8,649 nucleotides of DNA from DASSTJ01 sp035707965 (GCA_035707965.1 DASSTJ010000098.1:1-8649); one strand, 5' to 3'. Counted from the stretch's first letter, positions 1 through 6,013 are shown. The notes: generated by a model from the sequence alone, not told the origin. Made by a program: numbers and translations.

Positions 1-1
1 C

Positions 2-106
2 GTGGACGACTGGGACGAGAAGCTGACCGTCGACTTCGAGGACAGCCAAGGCCACTTCGTGCTCACCGAGGACGACGCGAACCCGACGGACGCGGCCCTG
101 ACCTGA
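2..106 (+). CDS. C-terminal end of an unidentified acidic protein (partial)
   Basis: The window opens inside a reading frame whose last 34 residues end with TGA at 104-106. The tail is very acidic (VDDWDEKLTVDFED..., then a TEDD segment) and has no membrane segment or recognisable motif. Third positions are almost all G or C, as in the neighbouring genes, which supports real coding. The family cannot be named from this fragment. The next gene starts 69 nt downstream on the same strand with its own ribosome binding site, so an operon is possible but not shown. Confidence 0.7.
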   Translation: MDDWDEKLTVDFEDSQGHFVLTEDDANPTDAALT

Positions 107-175
107 CCGACGCGTCAGCTCGGGTCGAGCCCCGCCAGCAGCCGCCGCGAGCGCAGTACGCCGGGAGCAGCGACA

Positions 176-1168
176 GTGGAGTGCGTGACCCGTGCCTGGT
201 CGCGTCGACGTGCGGCGCTCGCCTGCCTGACGGCCGTCGTGCTGACCGCGTGCACGAGCACCGGTCCGTCGCCGGCGGGCCGCCCGGGTCGGCCGACGTC
301 GGCCTCGACCTCCTCGCCGGTCTCGGCGTCGGCATCCACCACGACGTCCCCCAGCACCGGGACGACAGCAGCGACGTTCACCAAGGTGCTGGTCGTCGTC
401 CTGGAGAACCACGGCCGGCAGAGCGCGCTGGCCGGCATGCCGCGGCTGGCGCAGCGGGGGGCTCGGTACGCCGTCGCGACCCGGTCCCACGCCGTCACGC
501 ACCCGTCGTTGCCCAACTACCTGGCGATCGCGGGCGGGTCGACGTTCGGCGTCCACGACGACCGGCCGCCGGCCCGGCACCGGATCACCGGAACGTCGGT
601 CTTCGGCCAGGTGCTGGCCTCGGGCGGCACGGCAGGCACGTACGCCGAAGGCATGTCGCGGAGCTGCCAGACCACCGACGGCGGGAGGTACGCGGTCCGG
701 CACAACCCGTGGACCTACTTCGTGGACGAGCGGGCTGCGTGCCGGCAGCACGACGTGCCGGCGGGTGCCCCCGCGCGTGGCCAGCTGCACGACGACGTCG
801 TCGCCGGACGCCTGCCGACGTTCGCGCTCCTGGTGCCCGACGTCTGCAACGACGCGCACGACTGCTCGCTGGGCACGGCCGACCGCTGGCTCGACGGCTG
901 GCTCGACGTCATCACGGCCGGCAAGGACTTCCGCGCCGGGCGCCTGCTCGTGGTCGTGACGTTCGACGAGGACGACCACGACGCCGGCAACCACATCCTC
1001 ACCGTGCTCCTGCACCCCGGGCTTCGGCACGCGACGATCGGCACGCGCTTCGACCAGTACGCCGTGTCCGCGATGGCCTCTCGCCTCGTCGACGCTCCAC
1101 CGTTGCGGGACGCAGCGTCCGCCACGGACCTGGTGCAGGTCGTCCGGTCGGCGACGACGTCGCCGTAG
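176..1168 (+). CDS. Secreted phosphoesterase lipoprotein (AcpA / phospholipase C-like acid phosphatase family)
   Basis: A 330-aa protein probably exported, lipid-anchored and hydrolysing phosphate esters outside the membrane. The start is GTG at 176, with GGGAG at 163-167 eight nt upstream. Residues 1-26 form a basic then hydrophobic signal peptide ending in the lipobox LTAC (Cys26). A Thr/Ser/Pro-rich linker (about 27-66) follows, as expected between a lipid anchor and an extracytoplasmic domain. The catalytic domain carries the blocks of the AcpA/phospholipase C phosphoesterase family (Pfam Phosphoesterase): VVVLENHG (73-80), THPSLPNYLAI (108-118, with the family Ser/Thr region), PDVCNDAHDC (221-230) and TFDEDDHDAGNHI (262-274, metal/phosphate-binding Asp and His). 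All blocks are present, so activity is likely. Substrate (phosphomonoester or phospholipid) cannot be told from sequence. It converges with the Uma2 gene, 19 nt away. An alternative start is GTG at 185. Confidence 0.9.
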   Translation: MECVTRAWSRRRAALACLTAVVLTACTSTGPSPAGRPGRPTSASTSSPVSASASTTTSPSTGTTAATFTKVLVVVLENHGRQSALAGMPRLAQRGARYAVATRSHAVTHPSLPNYLAIAGGSTFGVHDDRPPARHRITGTSVFGQVLASGGTAGTYAEGMSRSCQTTDGGRYAVRHNPWTYFVDERAACRQHDVPAGAPARGQLHDDVVAGRLPTFALLVPDVCNDAHDCSLGTADRWLDGWLDVITAGKDFRAGRLLVVVTFDEDDHDAGNHILTVLLHPGLRHATIGTRFDQYAVSAMASRLVDAPPLRDAASATDLVQVVRSATTSP

Positions 1169-1169
1169 C

Positions 1170-1184
1170 GGCCGCACCACGGCC
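1170..1184. terminator. Small hairpin between convergent genes
   Basis: GGCCG (1170-1174) and CGGCC (1180-1184) can pair around a CACCA loop, in the 19-nt gap between the convergent phosphoesterase and Uma2 genes. There is no T-run on either side and the stem is only 5 bp. It may help end transcription from both sides, but the support is weak. Confidence 0.25.
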
Positions 1185-1187
1185 AGG

Positions 1188-1781
1188 TCATCCGTCGACG
1201 AGCGCCTCCAGGTCGAGCCGGACGGCGAAAGGCTCGGTGAGCTCGACGCGCCCCGCGAGCGCGCCGCCGTCCTGGTAGCCGAAGCCCTCAGCGAGATGGC
1301 ACACGGTCAGCGTCGTGGGCTCGCCCTCGTCGCCGAGGTCGATGATCCAGTAGTGCTGGATACCGGCGTCCGCGTACTCGGAGCGCTTGATGACGTGGTC
1401 AGTGCGTCGCAAGCCCGGAGAAACGATCTCCAGCACAAGCAGCGCATCGCTGGCCGAGAGCAATCCACCGTCGCGGTTCACTCGAGCAAAGGACTCCTGC
1501 GTGACGACGACGAGGTCGGGTCGACGCGACCAGCCCGGAGAGCTCGCCGGTGCGAGCTGCAGATCAAGGTCGACGTCCGGGACGGCTCGATACCCCTCCG
1601 GCAGAACACGGCTGATCAGTCCGTACAGCTCAGCGCACACGACCATGTGCCTCGGCGTCGGGCTGGGTGTCACGATCAGGGCTCCTTCTTGCAGCTCGGT
1701 GCGACCCTGATCGTCTTCTGGCAGCCTCTGGAACTCCTCGATGGTGAGCAGGTGACGCGGCGCCTGCGGCGAAGCGGTCAC
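1188..1781 (-). CDS. Uma2 family PD-(D/E)XK nuclease-like protein
   Basis: A 197-aa protein of the Uma2 (formerly DUF820) family, a restriction-endonuclease-like fold common in actinobacteria and cyanobacteria whose cellular role is not established. Visible marks are the N-terminal LTIEEFQRLPED segment, ELQEGALIVTPSP (29-41), the PD of the PD-(D/E)XK core (88-89), LEIVSP (117-122, acidic Glu118), then D128...K132...EYADAGI (135-141) and YWIIDL (144-149). The core acidic and Lys positions are intact, so nuclease chemistry is possible. The start is GTG at 1781-1779, chosen because GAGAGGAG (1795-1788) lies exactly 6 nt upstream. It sits 73 nt downstream of dedA on the same strand. A likely promoter of its own with a 22-bp palindrome in that gap suggests separate regulation. 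No partner methylase or toxin/antitoxin gene is adjacent. Confidence 0.9.
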   Translation of the reverse strand: MTASPQAPRHLLTIEEFQRLPEDDQGRTELQEGALIVTPSPTPRHMVVCAELYGLISRVLPEGYRAVPDVDLDLQLAPASSPGWSRRPDLVVVTQESFARVNRDGGLLSASDALLVLEIVSPGLRRTDHVIKRSEYADAGIQHYWIIDLGDEGEPTTLTVCHLAEGFGYQDGGALAGRVELTEPFAVRLDLEALVDG

Positions 1782-1809
1782 GACTCACTCCTCTCGTGGG
1801 GTCCGTGCC

Positions 1810-1815
1810 AGCGTA
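1810..1815 (-). promoter_or_regulatory. Probable -10 element for the Uma2 gene
   Basis: On the minus strand this reads TACGCT, a good actinobacterial TAnnnT -10. It lies 29 nt before the GTG start, so initiation near 1803 would give a short leader that contains the ribosome binding site at 1795-1788. No good -35 hexamer is seen at 16-18 nt spacing; the expected spacer and -35 region is occupied by the palindrome at 1816-1837. Confidence 0.45.
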
Positions 1816-1837
1816 GCGGCTGTCACGTGACAACCGC
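1816..1837. promoter_or_regulatory. 22-bp near-perfect palindrome, candidate operator for the Uma2 gene
   Basis: The core TGTCACGTGACA (1821-1832) is a perfect 12-bp palindrome. Extending outward, GCGG on the left and CCGC on the right also match, with a single mismatched pair (C1820/A1833), so 10 of 11 positions are symmetric. It abuts the predicted -10 at 1810-1815 and covers the spacer/-35 zone, a typical place for a dimeric repressor or activator to bind. The absence of a central loop argues for a DNA-binding site rather than an RNA hairpin. The regulator is unknown; the sequence matches no site I can name with confidence. Confidence 0.55.
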
Positions 1838-1854
1838 GGACACCGTCCACAGCC

Positions 1855-2457
1855 TCATTCAGCCCGCCGGCGCCGGAGCTGCCACACCACGACGGCGACG
1901 ACCACCACGGCCGCGACGACGAGGGCGGCGCCCCGCCCCAGCAGCTTCTCGATGCGCGCGTACGACGCACCGGCGAGGTAGCCGACGAGGACGACCGTGA
2001 CGCTCCACGGCACGCCACCCGCGACGTTGAAGGCGAGGAACCGCCGGTACGGCATGCGGGCCGTGCCCGCGAGCGCCGGCATCACCGCCCGGAAGAACGC
2101 CGTCCAGCGGCCGAGGAACACCGCCGTCCCGCCGCGCCTCGCCAGGAAGTCCCGAGCCGCGTCGATGCGCTCCCGCCGCTTCTCCAGCAGGCGCCAGCGC
2201 AGGATGCGCGTGCCGAGCTGCCGTCCCACCTCGTAGCCGACGCTGTCACCGATCACCGCCCCCGCGATCACGACGGCCAGCACCGCGGCGAGCGGCACGT
2301 GCCCGCGGCTGGCTGCGACACCGCCGAGGATCGCCGCGGTCTCGCCGGGCAGCACGAATCCCACGAAGAGCGCGTCCTCCGCGAAGACGATGAGTCCCAC
2401 GAGAACGAGCACGATCCAGGTGGGAGCGTTGAGCAGCCCGTCGAGGAACCCCGTCAC
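1855..2457 (-). CDS. DedA family integral membrane protein
   Basis: A 200-aa DedA-family (SNARE-associated/VTT domain) membrane protein. Members act in membrane homeostasis, and several have been implicated in flipping undecaprenyl phosphate or phospholipids. Hydrophobic segments are at about 13-35, 55-75, 111-130, 142-165 and 177-192. Family motifs are the early acidic/proline block FAEDALFVGFVLPGE (25-39), GDSVGYEVGR (70-79), and the long signature FLARRGGTAVFLGR (104-117) followed by FRAVMPALAGTARMPYRRF (122-140) and GGVPW (147-151). A basic C-terminal tail ends the protein. The start is taken as GTG at 2457-2455 because family similarity begins at VTGFLDGLLNAP. The only SD-like sequence (AGG) touches the start codon, so translation may be weak or leaderless. 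It is divergent from WS/DGAT, with 172 nt between starts. Substrate is not predictable. Confidence 0.9.
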   Translation of the reverse strand: MTGFLDGLLNAPTWIVLVLVGLIVFAEDALFVGFVLPGETAAILGGVAASRGHVPLAAVLAVVIAGAVIGDSVGYEVGRQLGTRILRWRLLEKRRERIDAARDFLARRGGTAVFLGRWTAFFRAVMPALAGTARMPYRRFLAFNVAGGVPWSVTVVLVGYLAGASYARIEKLLGRGAALVVAAVVVVAVVVWQLRRRRAE

Positions 2458-2561
2458 CCTGCAAGGATGCCCGTCGTGGTCCCCTGAGCACGCGTTGCTG
2501 GGCTGACGTCGCGTCCAGGCGGGACCCGAGCCGGGGAGCCGGTTGCTCACAGCCATCGGCC

Positions 2562-2577
2562 GGGACCATCGGCACTG
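2562..2577 (+). promoter_or_regulatory. DosR/DevR-like half-box upstream of WS/DGAT
   Basis: GGGACCATCGGCACTG lies 68 nt before the WS/DGAT start, in the divergent region with dedA. The mycobacterial DosR core is GGGACTWWAGTCCC; the left half GGGAC and several inner positions match (about 10 of 14), while the right half is degraded. The same GGGACCAT(C/T)G core recurs at 4442 and, with one change, at 8357, each upstream of a plus-strand gene. No clear -10 is seen just downstream of this copy. Confidence 0.4.
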
Positions 2578-2629
2578 TGCTCGGACGACGTCGCGCACCA
2601 CCGTGGAAGGGCGCGAAGGGAGGCGCCCG

Positions 2630-3985
2630 ATGGCACCCGGACGTCGGATCGCGCCGGTCGACACGATCTGGCTCAACATGGATCGGCCCGAGAACCTCAT
2701 GGTCATCGAGTCCCTCCTGCTGCTCGAGCACGCCCCGGACTGGGACCGCGTGACCGACGTCGTCCGCACCCGGCTGGTCGACGAGTACCCGGTGTTCCGC
2801 GAGCGCCCGGGCCCCCGGGTCGTGCCCTGGCGGTTGCCGCGCTGGCAGCCCGACCCCGACTTCCGGCTGGAGCGGCACGTGCACCGGGTACGGCTGCCGG
2901 CGCCGGGCGACGACGCCGCGCTGCGCCGGTACGTCGACCGCCAGCTGCACCAGCCGCTCGACCGCGCCCACCCGCTGTGGCAGGTGCACCTCGTCGACGG
3001 CTACCAGCGTGGCGCCGCGCTGCTGTGCCGGGTGCACCACGCGGTGGCGGACGGCACGGCGCTGGTGCGCCTGCTGCTCTCGCTCACGGACGACGCCGAG
3101 GGCGTCGCGCGAGAGGCGGCGCCCCCGTCCAACCGGCCGACCGGTCTGCGCGCAGCGACCCGCGCGCTCGCGCCCGGAGGTCTCGCCGACGTCGGTCGCC
3201 TGGCGGTACGCACCGGACAAGCCGGCGCCTCCCTGGTGCTGGCCCGTACCCCGTCGAGCGTGCTCGGCGGGCAGCCCGGTACGCGGAAGCACGTCGTCTG
3301 GTCGCAACCGTTCTCGCTGGAGGACGCCAAGCAGGTCGGGCGTCTCAGTGGAGCCACGGTGAACGACGTCCTGATGAGTGCGGTGGCAGGCGCCATGCAC
3401 CGGTACCAGGTGGCGCACGGCGCGGAGCCGGTCGACCTGACGACGATGGTGCCGGTGAACGTGCGGCGGCTGGACCGGGAGCTGCCGAGAGGGCTCGGCA
3501 ACCGCTTCGCCCTGGTGTTCTTCACGTTCCCGTCAGCGGTCGCAGCACCGCTGCAACGTCTCGCCGAGACCAAGCGGCGCATGGACTGGCTCAAGTCGTC
3601 GCCGGAGGCGGTGATGACCTTCGGGCTGATCACGGCGATCGGACGCACGGTCTCCGACGTCGAGCGGTTCATCGTGAGCTTCTTCGCCAACAAGGCGATC
3701 GGGGTCACCACGAACGTCCCCGGCCCGACACGCACCCGGTACCTGGCCGGCACCAAGGTGACCGCGATCCTCGGGTGGGTGCCGGGCTCGGGACGCCACA
3801 CCGTTGGTGTCTGCATCGTGACGTACGCAGGAACGGTTCGCGTGGGCTTCCGGGTGGACGCCGACCGGGTGCGTCGTCCGAAGCAGCTGCTGGAGGCCTT
3901 CGAGGCAGAGATGGCTGACCTGGTGGCGATCGCGAAGCCCGCTCGCGCGTCGTCCGCGAGAAGGAGCGCGTCCCATGCCCACTGA
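2630..3985 (+). CDS. Wax ester synthase / diacylglycerol O-acyltransferase (WS/DGAT)
   Basis: A 451-aa acyltransferase of the bacterial WS/DGAT family, which transfers acyl groups from acyl-CoA to diacylglycerol or fatty alcohols to make triacylglycerol or wax-ester stores at the membrane. The active-site motif HHxxxDG appears as HHAVADG (136-142). Other family blocks are the N-terminal PVDTIWLNMDRPENLM, the HPLW motif (Pro115-Trp117), VNDVLMS (244-250), PVNVRR...LGNRF (Leu289-Phe293), TNVPGP (361-366) and the C-terminal GSGRHTVGV region. The length is typical. The start is ATG at 2630, with AAGGGAGG (2616-2623) six nt upstream; the frame is open further upstream but lacks such a site. It overlaps the SRPBCC gene by 11 nt. 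A DosR-like half-box lies 68 nt upstream; mycobacterial tgs1, of the same family, is DosR-controlled. Whether it makes triacylglycerol or wax ester is not determinable. Confidence 0.93.
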   Translation: MAPGRRIAPVDTIWLNMDRPENLMVIESLLLLEHAPDWDRVTDVVRTRLVDEYPVFRERPGPRVVPWRLPRWQPDPDFRLERHVHRVRLPAPGDDAALRRYVDRQLHQPLDRAHPLWQVHLVDGYQRGAALLCRVHHAVADGTALVRLLLSLTDDAEGVAREAAPPSNRPTGLRAATRALAPGGLADVGRLAVRTGQAGASLVLARTPSSVLGGQPGTRKHVVWSQPFSLEDAKQVGRLSGATVNDVLMSAVAGAMHRYQVAHGAEPVDLTTMVPVNVRRLDRELPRGLGNRFALVFFTFPSAVAAPLQRLAETKRRMDWLKSSPEAVMTFGLITAIGRTVSDVERFIVSFFANKAIGVTTNVPGPTRTRYLAGTKVTAILGWVPGSGRHTVGVCIVTYAGTVRVGFRVDADRVRRPKQLLEAFEAEMADLVAIAKPARASSARRSASHAH

Positions 3986-4415
3986 CACGGCCTCCCAGAC
4001 GATCGAGGTCCCGGTGGGACTGCGGCGCGTCCTGACCACGTTGCGGGACGTCGGCAGCCAGGCGCAGTGGGTACCCGAGATCCGGGAGTCCGAGGTGCTC
4101 GAGGAGGACGACGGGCTGCCCGTGACCGCGCGCTTCACGGCTGCCACACCGGTCGGTTCCGACGAGTACGTGCTGCGGTACGCGCACAGCGACGACGGCC
4201 TCAGCTGGTCCATGGTGTCCGGGCGACTGCAGACCGGCCAGGAAGGTCGCTACACGCTGGAACCGTTGGGACGCAGCACCACCCGGGTCACGTTCGAGCT
4301 CACCATTCACCACCACCTGCCGCTGCCCGGGTTCGTCCGCGGTCGGGTCGTTCGTGGCCTCGTGTCCAGCACGCTGGGCGGCCTGACCGAGCGTCTGACG
4401 ACCACCGCACGTTGA
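3975..4415 (+). CDS. SRPBCC (START/polyketide cyclase-like) family protein
   Basis: A 146-aa soluble protein with the pattern of SRPBCC helix-grip proteins, which enclose hydrophobic ligands such as lipids or polyketides: an early amphipathic helix and QWVPEIRESEVLEED strand (35-49), alternating beta segments (about 50-112) and a long C-terminal helix (about 120-146). There is no signal peptide and no catalytic motif. The ATG at 3975 lies inside the last codons of WS/DGAT, and GAGAAGGAG (3958-3966) sits 8 nt before it, so the two are translationally coupled. This tight link suggests it handles a lipid substrate or product of the acyltransferase, but that is inference. Family assignment rests on fold pattern and size, so it is less certain than that of WS/DGAT. 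Confidence 0.75.
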   Translation: MPTDTASQTIEVPVGLRRVLTTLRDVGSQAQWVPEIRESEVLEEDDGLPVTARFTAATPVGSDEYVLRYAHSDDGLSWSMVSGRLQTGQEGRYTLEPLGRSTTRVTFELTIHHHLPLPGFVRGRVVRGLVSSTLGGLTERLTTTAR

Positions 4416-4441
4416 GGGGCGGTGCGCTGAGAACGCGTCCG

Positions 4442-4455
4442 GGGACCATCGCCTC
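4442..4455 (+). promoter_or_regulatory. Second DosR-like half-box, upstream of the four-helix membrane protein
   Basis: GGGACCATCGCCTC shares its first ten bases with the copy at 2562 and begins 80 nt before the ATG at 4522. The palindromic right half of a DosR box is missing. It lies in the 106-nt gap after the SRPBCC gene, suggesting the membrane protein can be transcribed separately from WS/DGAT-SRPBCC yet under the same regulator. Confidence 0.35.
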
Positions 4456-4459
4456 TACA

Positions 4460-4500
4460 CCGCCCTGCGCCGCCCCGCGAGGCTGGGGCTGCAGGGGCGG
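4460..4500 (+). terminator. Long GC-rich stem-loop between SRPBCC and the membrane-protein gene
   Basis: CCGCCCTGC (4460-4468) pairs with GCAGGGGCGG (4491-4500, one bulged G), and inside it GCCCC (4472-4476) pairs with GGGGC (4485-4489) around an 8-nt loop. No T-run follows. It may stop transcription from the upstream operon or fold in the 5' leader of the next gene, whose ribosome binding site starts only 10 nt later. It could also be chance pairing in very GC-rich sequence, though 14 paired bases make that less likely. Confidence 0.4.
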
Positions 4501-4521
4501 AGCGGGTGCAGGAGGTGCGCC

Positions 4522-4974
4522 ATGACCGTCACCACCGCGCAACCACGTGAGCAGCGACGTCCGTCCCACGCTGCCCGGCGCCTCGGCTACACGATCGCGT
4601 TGGCGATCAACGCCGTGATGCTCTACCTGGTCAACGTGTCGCCGGGTTGGGACGCCGTGCCGTTCCTGACGCGCGACACCACACAGGTGATCGGCTGGGT
4701 CAACGCGTCGATCGCGGCCGGCATCATCGCGAACGCCTTCTACATCGCGATGGATCCGCGCTGGTTCCGAGCGTTCGGCGAGGCCGTCGTGACGGTGATC
4801 GGACTGGTGTCCATGGTCCGGCTGTGGCAGGTCTTCCCGTTCGCGTTCGACGACGAGGGCATCCCCTGGCACCTCGTGGTTCGGTGGCTGCTGGCGATCG
4901 GCATCGTCGGCAGCGTCATCGGCGTCATCACGAACCTCGTCGCTTTCGTGGCGCGGGCCCGTCACACCGGATGA
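4522..4974 (+). CDS. Conserved-looking four-helix membrane protein, function unknown
   Basis: A 150-aa protein I do not recognise by name. After a basic cytoplasmic N-terminus (1-20) come four predicted membrane segments at about 22-40, 54-76, 85-106 and 116-144, then a short basic tail. Loops contain NVSPGWDAVPF (38-48), MDPRWFRAFGE (77-87) and FAFDDEGIPWH (107-117), with several Trp, Asp and Glu near the membrane surface; no cofactor-binding motif stands out. The start is well supported: AGGAGG (4510-4515) lies 6 nt before the ATG. It is 106 nt downstream of the SRPBCC gene and has its own DosR-like half-box at 4442. That placement hints at a role under the same conditions as the lipid-storage genes, but nothing in the protein itself shows one. 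Confidence 0.85.
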   Translation: MTVTTAQPREQRRPSHAARRLGYTIALAINAVMLYLVNVSPGWDAVPFLTRDTTQVIGWVNASIAAGIIANAFYIAMDPRWFRAFGEAVVTVIGLVSMVRLWQVFPFAFDDEGIPWHLVVRWLLAIGIVGSVIGVITNLVAFVARARHTG

Positions 4975-5071
4975 CGACCCAGCCCAGGGCAGGGATGGGG
5001 ACGCCGGGGCAAGCTCGGCTCGTGACGACCGGGACATCTTCGACGAGCGGCGCACGCCCGGGAGGGCCATC

Positions 5072-5240
5072 ATGGGCAAGGTGCCGTGCGCGAGCTCGAG
5101 ACGGCGCCCGCTCGGAGCGTTCGCGAGGAGCGGCCAAGGCAGTGCGGTAGCGGCGGCGAGCTCGCCGAAGAAGATGGGCAGCCCTGAAACCGCTCACGTT
5201 CCTGGCGAGTCCCACGGGCGTCCGGATCAGTCGGCAGCAG
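5072..5240 (+). other. Probable N-terminal coding segment of the HATPase gene with an apparent frame break
   Basis: Two frames look coding here. An ATG at 5072 has a good ribosome binding site (GGGAGGG, 5060-5066) and G/C-rich third positions up to about 5182. From about 5184 the HATPase frame is the convincing one, reading LKPLTFLASPTGVRISRQQ straight into the annotated protein and resembling the usual N-terminus of small actinobacterial HATPases. That frame has a TAG at 5148-5150 and no ATG, GTG or TTG before 5241. Removing one C from the CCC at 5182-5184 would join the ATG at 5174 (or at 5072) to the HATPase frame. Possible explanations are a one-base sequence error, a recent frameshift mutation, or initiation at CTG 5184. 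The rest of the gap from 4975 shows no other gene I can support. Confidence 0.5.
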
Positions 5241-5570
5241 GTGGTCGAGTGGGCCGAGCGCAGCGGCTGCACCGATGCCAGGCTACGGACGATCGCGCTG
5301 CTCACGACCGAAGTTGTCACGAACGCCGTCCGTCACGGACCCACTCACGGCGAGGTCACGGTCAGCGCGATCAGCTCCAGCGGCGGTTGGTACGTGGCGG
5401 TGTCCGACGAGAGCGTCGTGGTCCCCGTGCTGCGCCCGGTTGAACCGCTGTCGGTCGGCGGCCGGGGGATTCTTCTCGTCGACCGGCTCGCGTCCGCGTG
5501 GGGGGTGGACACTCTCGGAGCGCGTGGCAAGACCGTGTGGTTCCGAGTCGCCCGCTGGCCCGAGGAGTGA
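5241..5570 (+). CDS. RsbW-like ATP-binding protein (small HATPase, putative anti-sigma/serine kinase)
   Basis: At least 109 aa of a small GHKL/HATPase_c_2 protein, the family of anti-sigma factor kinases (RsbW/SpoIIAB type) that is abundant in actinobacteria. The N-box is clear: LLTTEVVTNAVRHG, with the ATP/Mg-contacting Glu and Asn. The second block VSDES stands where many family members have D-x-G or D-x-S, followed by GGRGILLVDRLASAWGVD (G2-like) and GKTVWFRV. The first conventional start in frame is GTG at 5241, but it has no ribosome binding site and would cut off a recognisable N-terminal strand and helix; the real protein probably begins upstream (see 5072-5240). It converges on the STAS gene with only 4 nt between stop codons. 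A kinase/antagonist pairing with that STAS protein is plausible from family knowledge but not proven. Confidence 0.8.
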   Translation: MVEWAERSGCTDARLRTIALLTTEVVTNAVRHGPTHGEVTVSAISSSGGWYVAVSDESVVVPVLRPVEPLSVGGRGILLVDRLASAWGVDTLGARGKTVWFRVARWPEE

Positions 5571-5574
5571 GAGC

Positions 5575-5940
5575 TCAGTTCTGGCTCACGGACCAGCGAG
5601 GCGCGGAGCGTGGTCGTCCGGCCGAACGCAGCGGCACCCCGCAGATGCTGAGCACGCGTCGAACCGGCACACTCGCCGCCACCACCTGCACGTCGGCCTC
5701 CACGGTCACGTACAGCGAGGCCAACCAGCCCACCCCAGCAGCACAGAAGAGCGTGACAGCCGAGAGGTCGATCCCCACGGGAAGTCGCTGCTCGCTCAGC
5801 AGACGGACGATCGCGGCTCCGGACTCCTCGAACGTGACGTCAAGCTCGCCGACCACGACGACGTGGGACCCGTCCGGCTCCCACGTCAAACACGCCTGGG
5901 CTCCGACAGGGAGACCAGCGGCAAGGCGGGACCCGGTCAA
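5575..5940 (-). CDS. STAS domain protein (anti-anti-sigma-factor-like)
   Basis: A 121-aa single-domain STAS protein, the family of SpoIIAA/RsbV antagonists that bind HATPase anti-sigma factors. The expected strand/helix pattern is seen: VVVVGELDVTFEESG (27-41), then IDLSAVTLFCAAGVGWL (57-73) and the closing VRRVLSICGV segment. In classical antagonists the loop after the DLS strand holds a phosphorylatable Ser (D-S-A-G); here the loop reads C66-A67-A68-G69, so Ala replaces that Ser. Either this protein is not switched by that phosphorylation, or it serves another STAS role. The start is TTG at 5940-5938, with AAGGG (5953-5949) eight nt upstream; no better in-frame start is seen. The basic C-terminal tail (RSAGRPRSAPRW) is extra to the fold. 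It is convergent with the HATPase gene, so each has its own promoter. Confidence 0.82.
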   Translation of the reverse strand: MTGSRLAAGLPVGAQACLTWEPDGSHVVVVGELDVTFEESGAAIVRLLSEQRLPVGIDLSAVTLFCAAGVGWLASLYVTVEADVQVVAASVPVRRVLSICGVPLRSAGRPRSAPRWSVSQN

Positions 5941-5993
5941 CTCGACTACCCTTCACGGCCACCCGGCCGACATCCTGGGGTTCATCGAGGACC

Positions 5994-6013
5994 GCCCGTG
6001 CAGACGCACGGGC
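5994..6013. other. Perfect 8-bp hairpin upstream of the STAS gene
   Basis: GCCCGTGC (5994-6001) and GCACGGGC (6006-6013) form a perfect stem around an AGAC tetraloop, 54 nt before the STAS start codon. No T-run follows on either strand. On the minus strand it could end read-through from the tRNA or sit in the STAS leader; as DNA it could be a protein-binding inverted repeat. Confidence 0.4.

Noticed and set aside
118..130. GCTCG-GGT-CGAGC hairpin after the first partial gene as a terminator
   Set aside because: A 5-bp stem with a 3-nt loop and no T-run is expected by chance in this GC-rich sequence.
181..1278. Long plus-strand frame across the phosphoesterase gene
   Set aside because: Arg/Gly/Pro/Ala-rich low-complexity translation, a typical high-GC shadow; the lipoprotein frame carries all the family motifs.
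2475..2484. Minus-strand GGGGACCACG upstream of dedA as a fourth DosR-like copy
   Set aside because: Only GGGACCA matches, the following bases differ from the other three copies, and it lies only about 20 nt before the start, unlike the 68-80 nt of the others.
2246..3418. 390-codon minus-strand frame across WS/DGAT and dedA
   Set aside because: Arg/His/Gly-rich composition with no domain; it overlaps two confidently identified genes in other frames.
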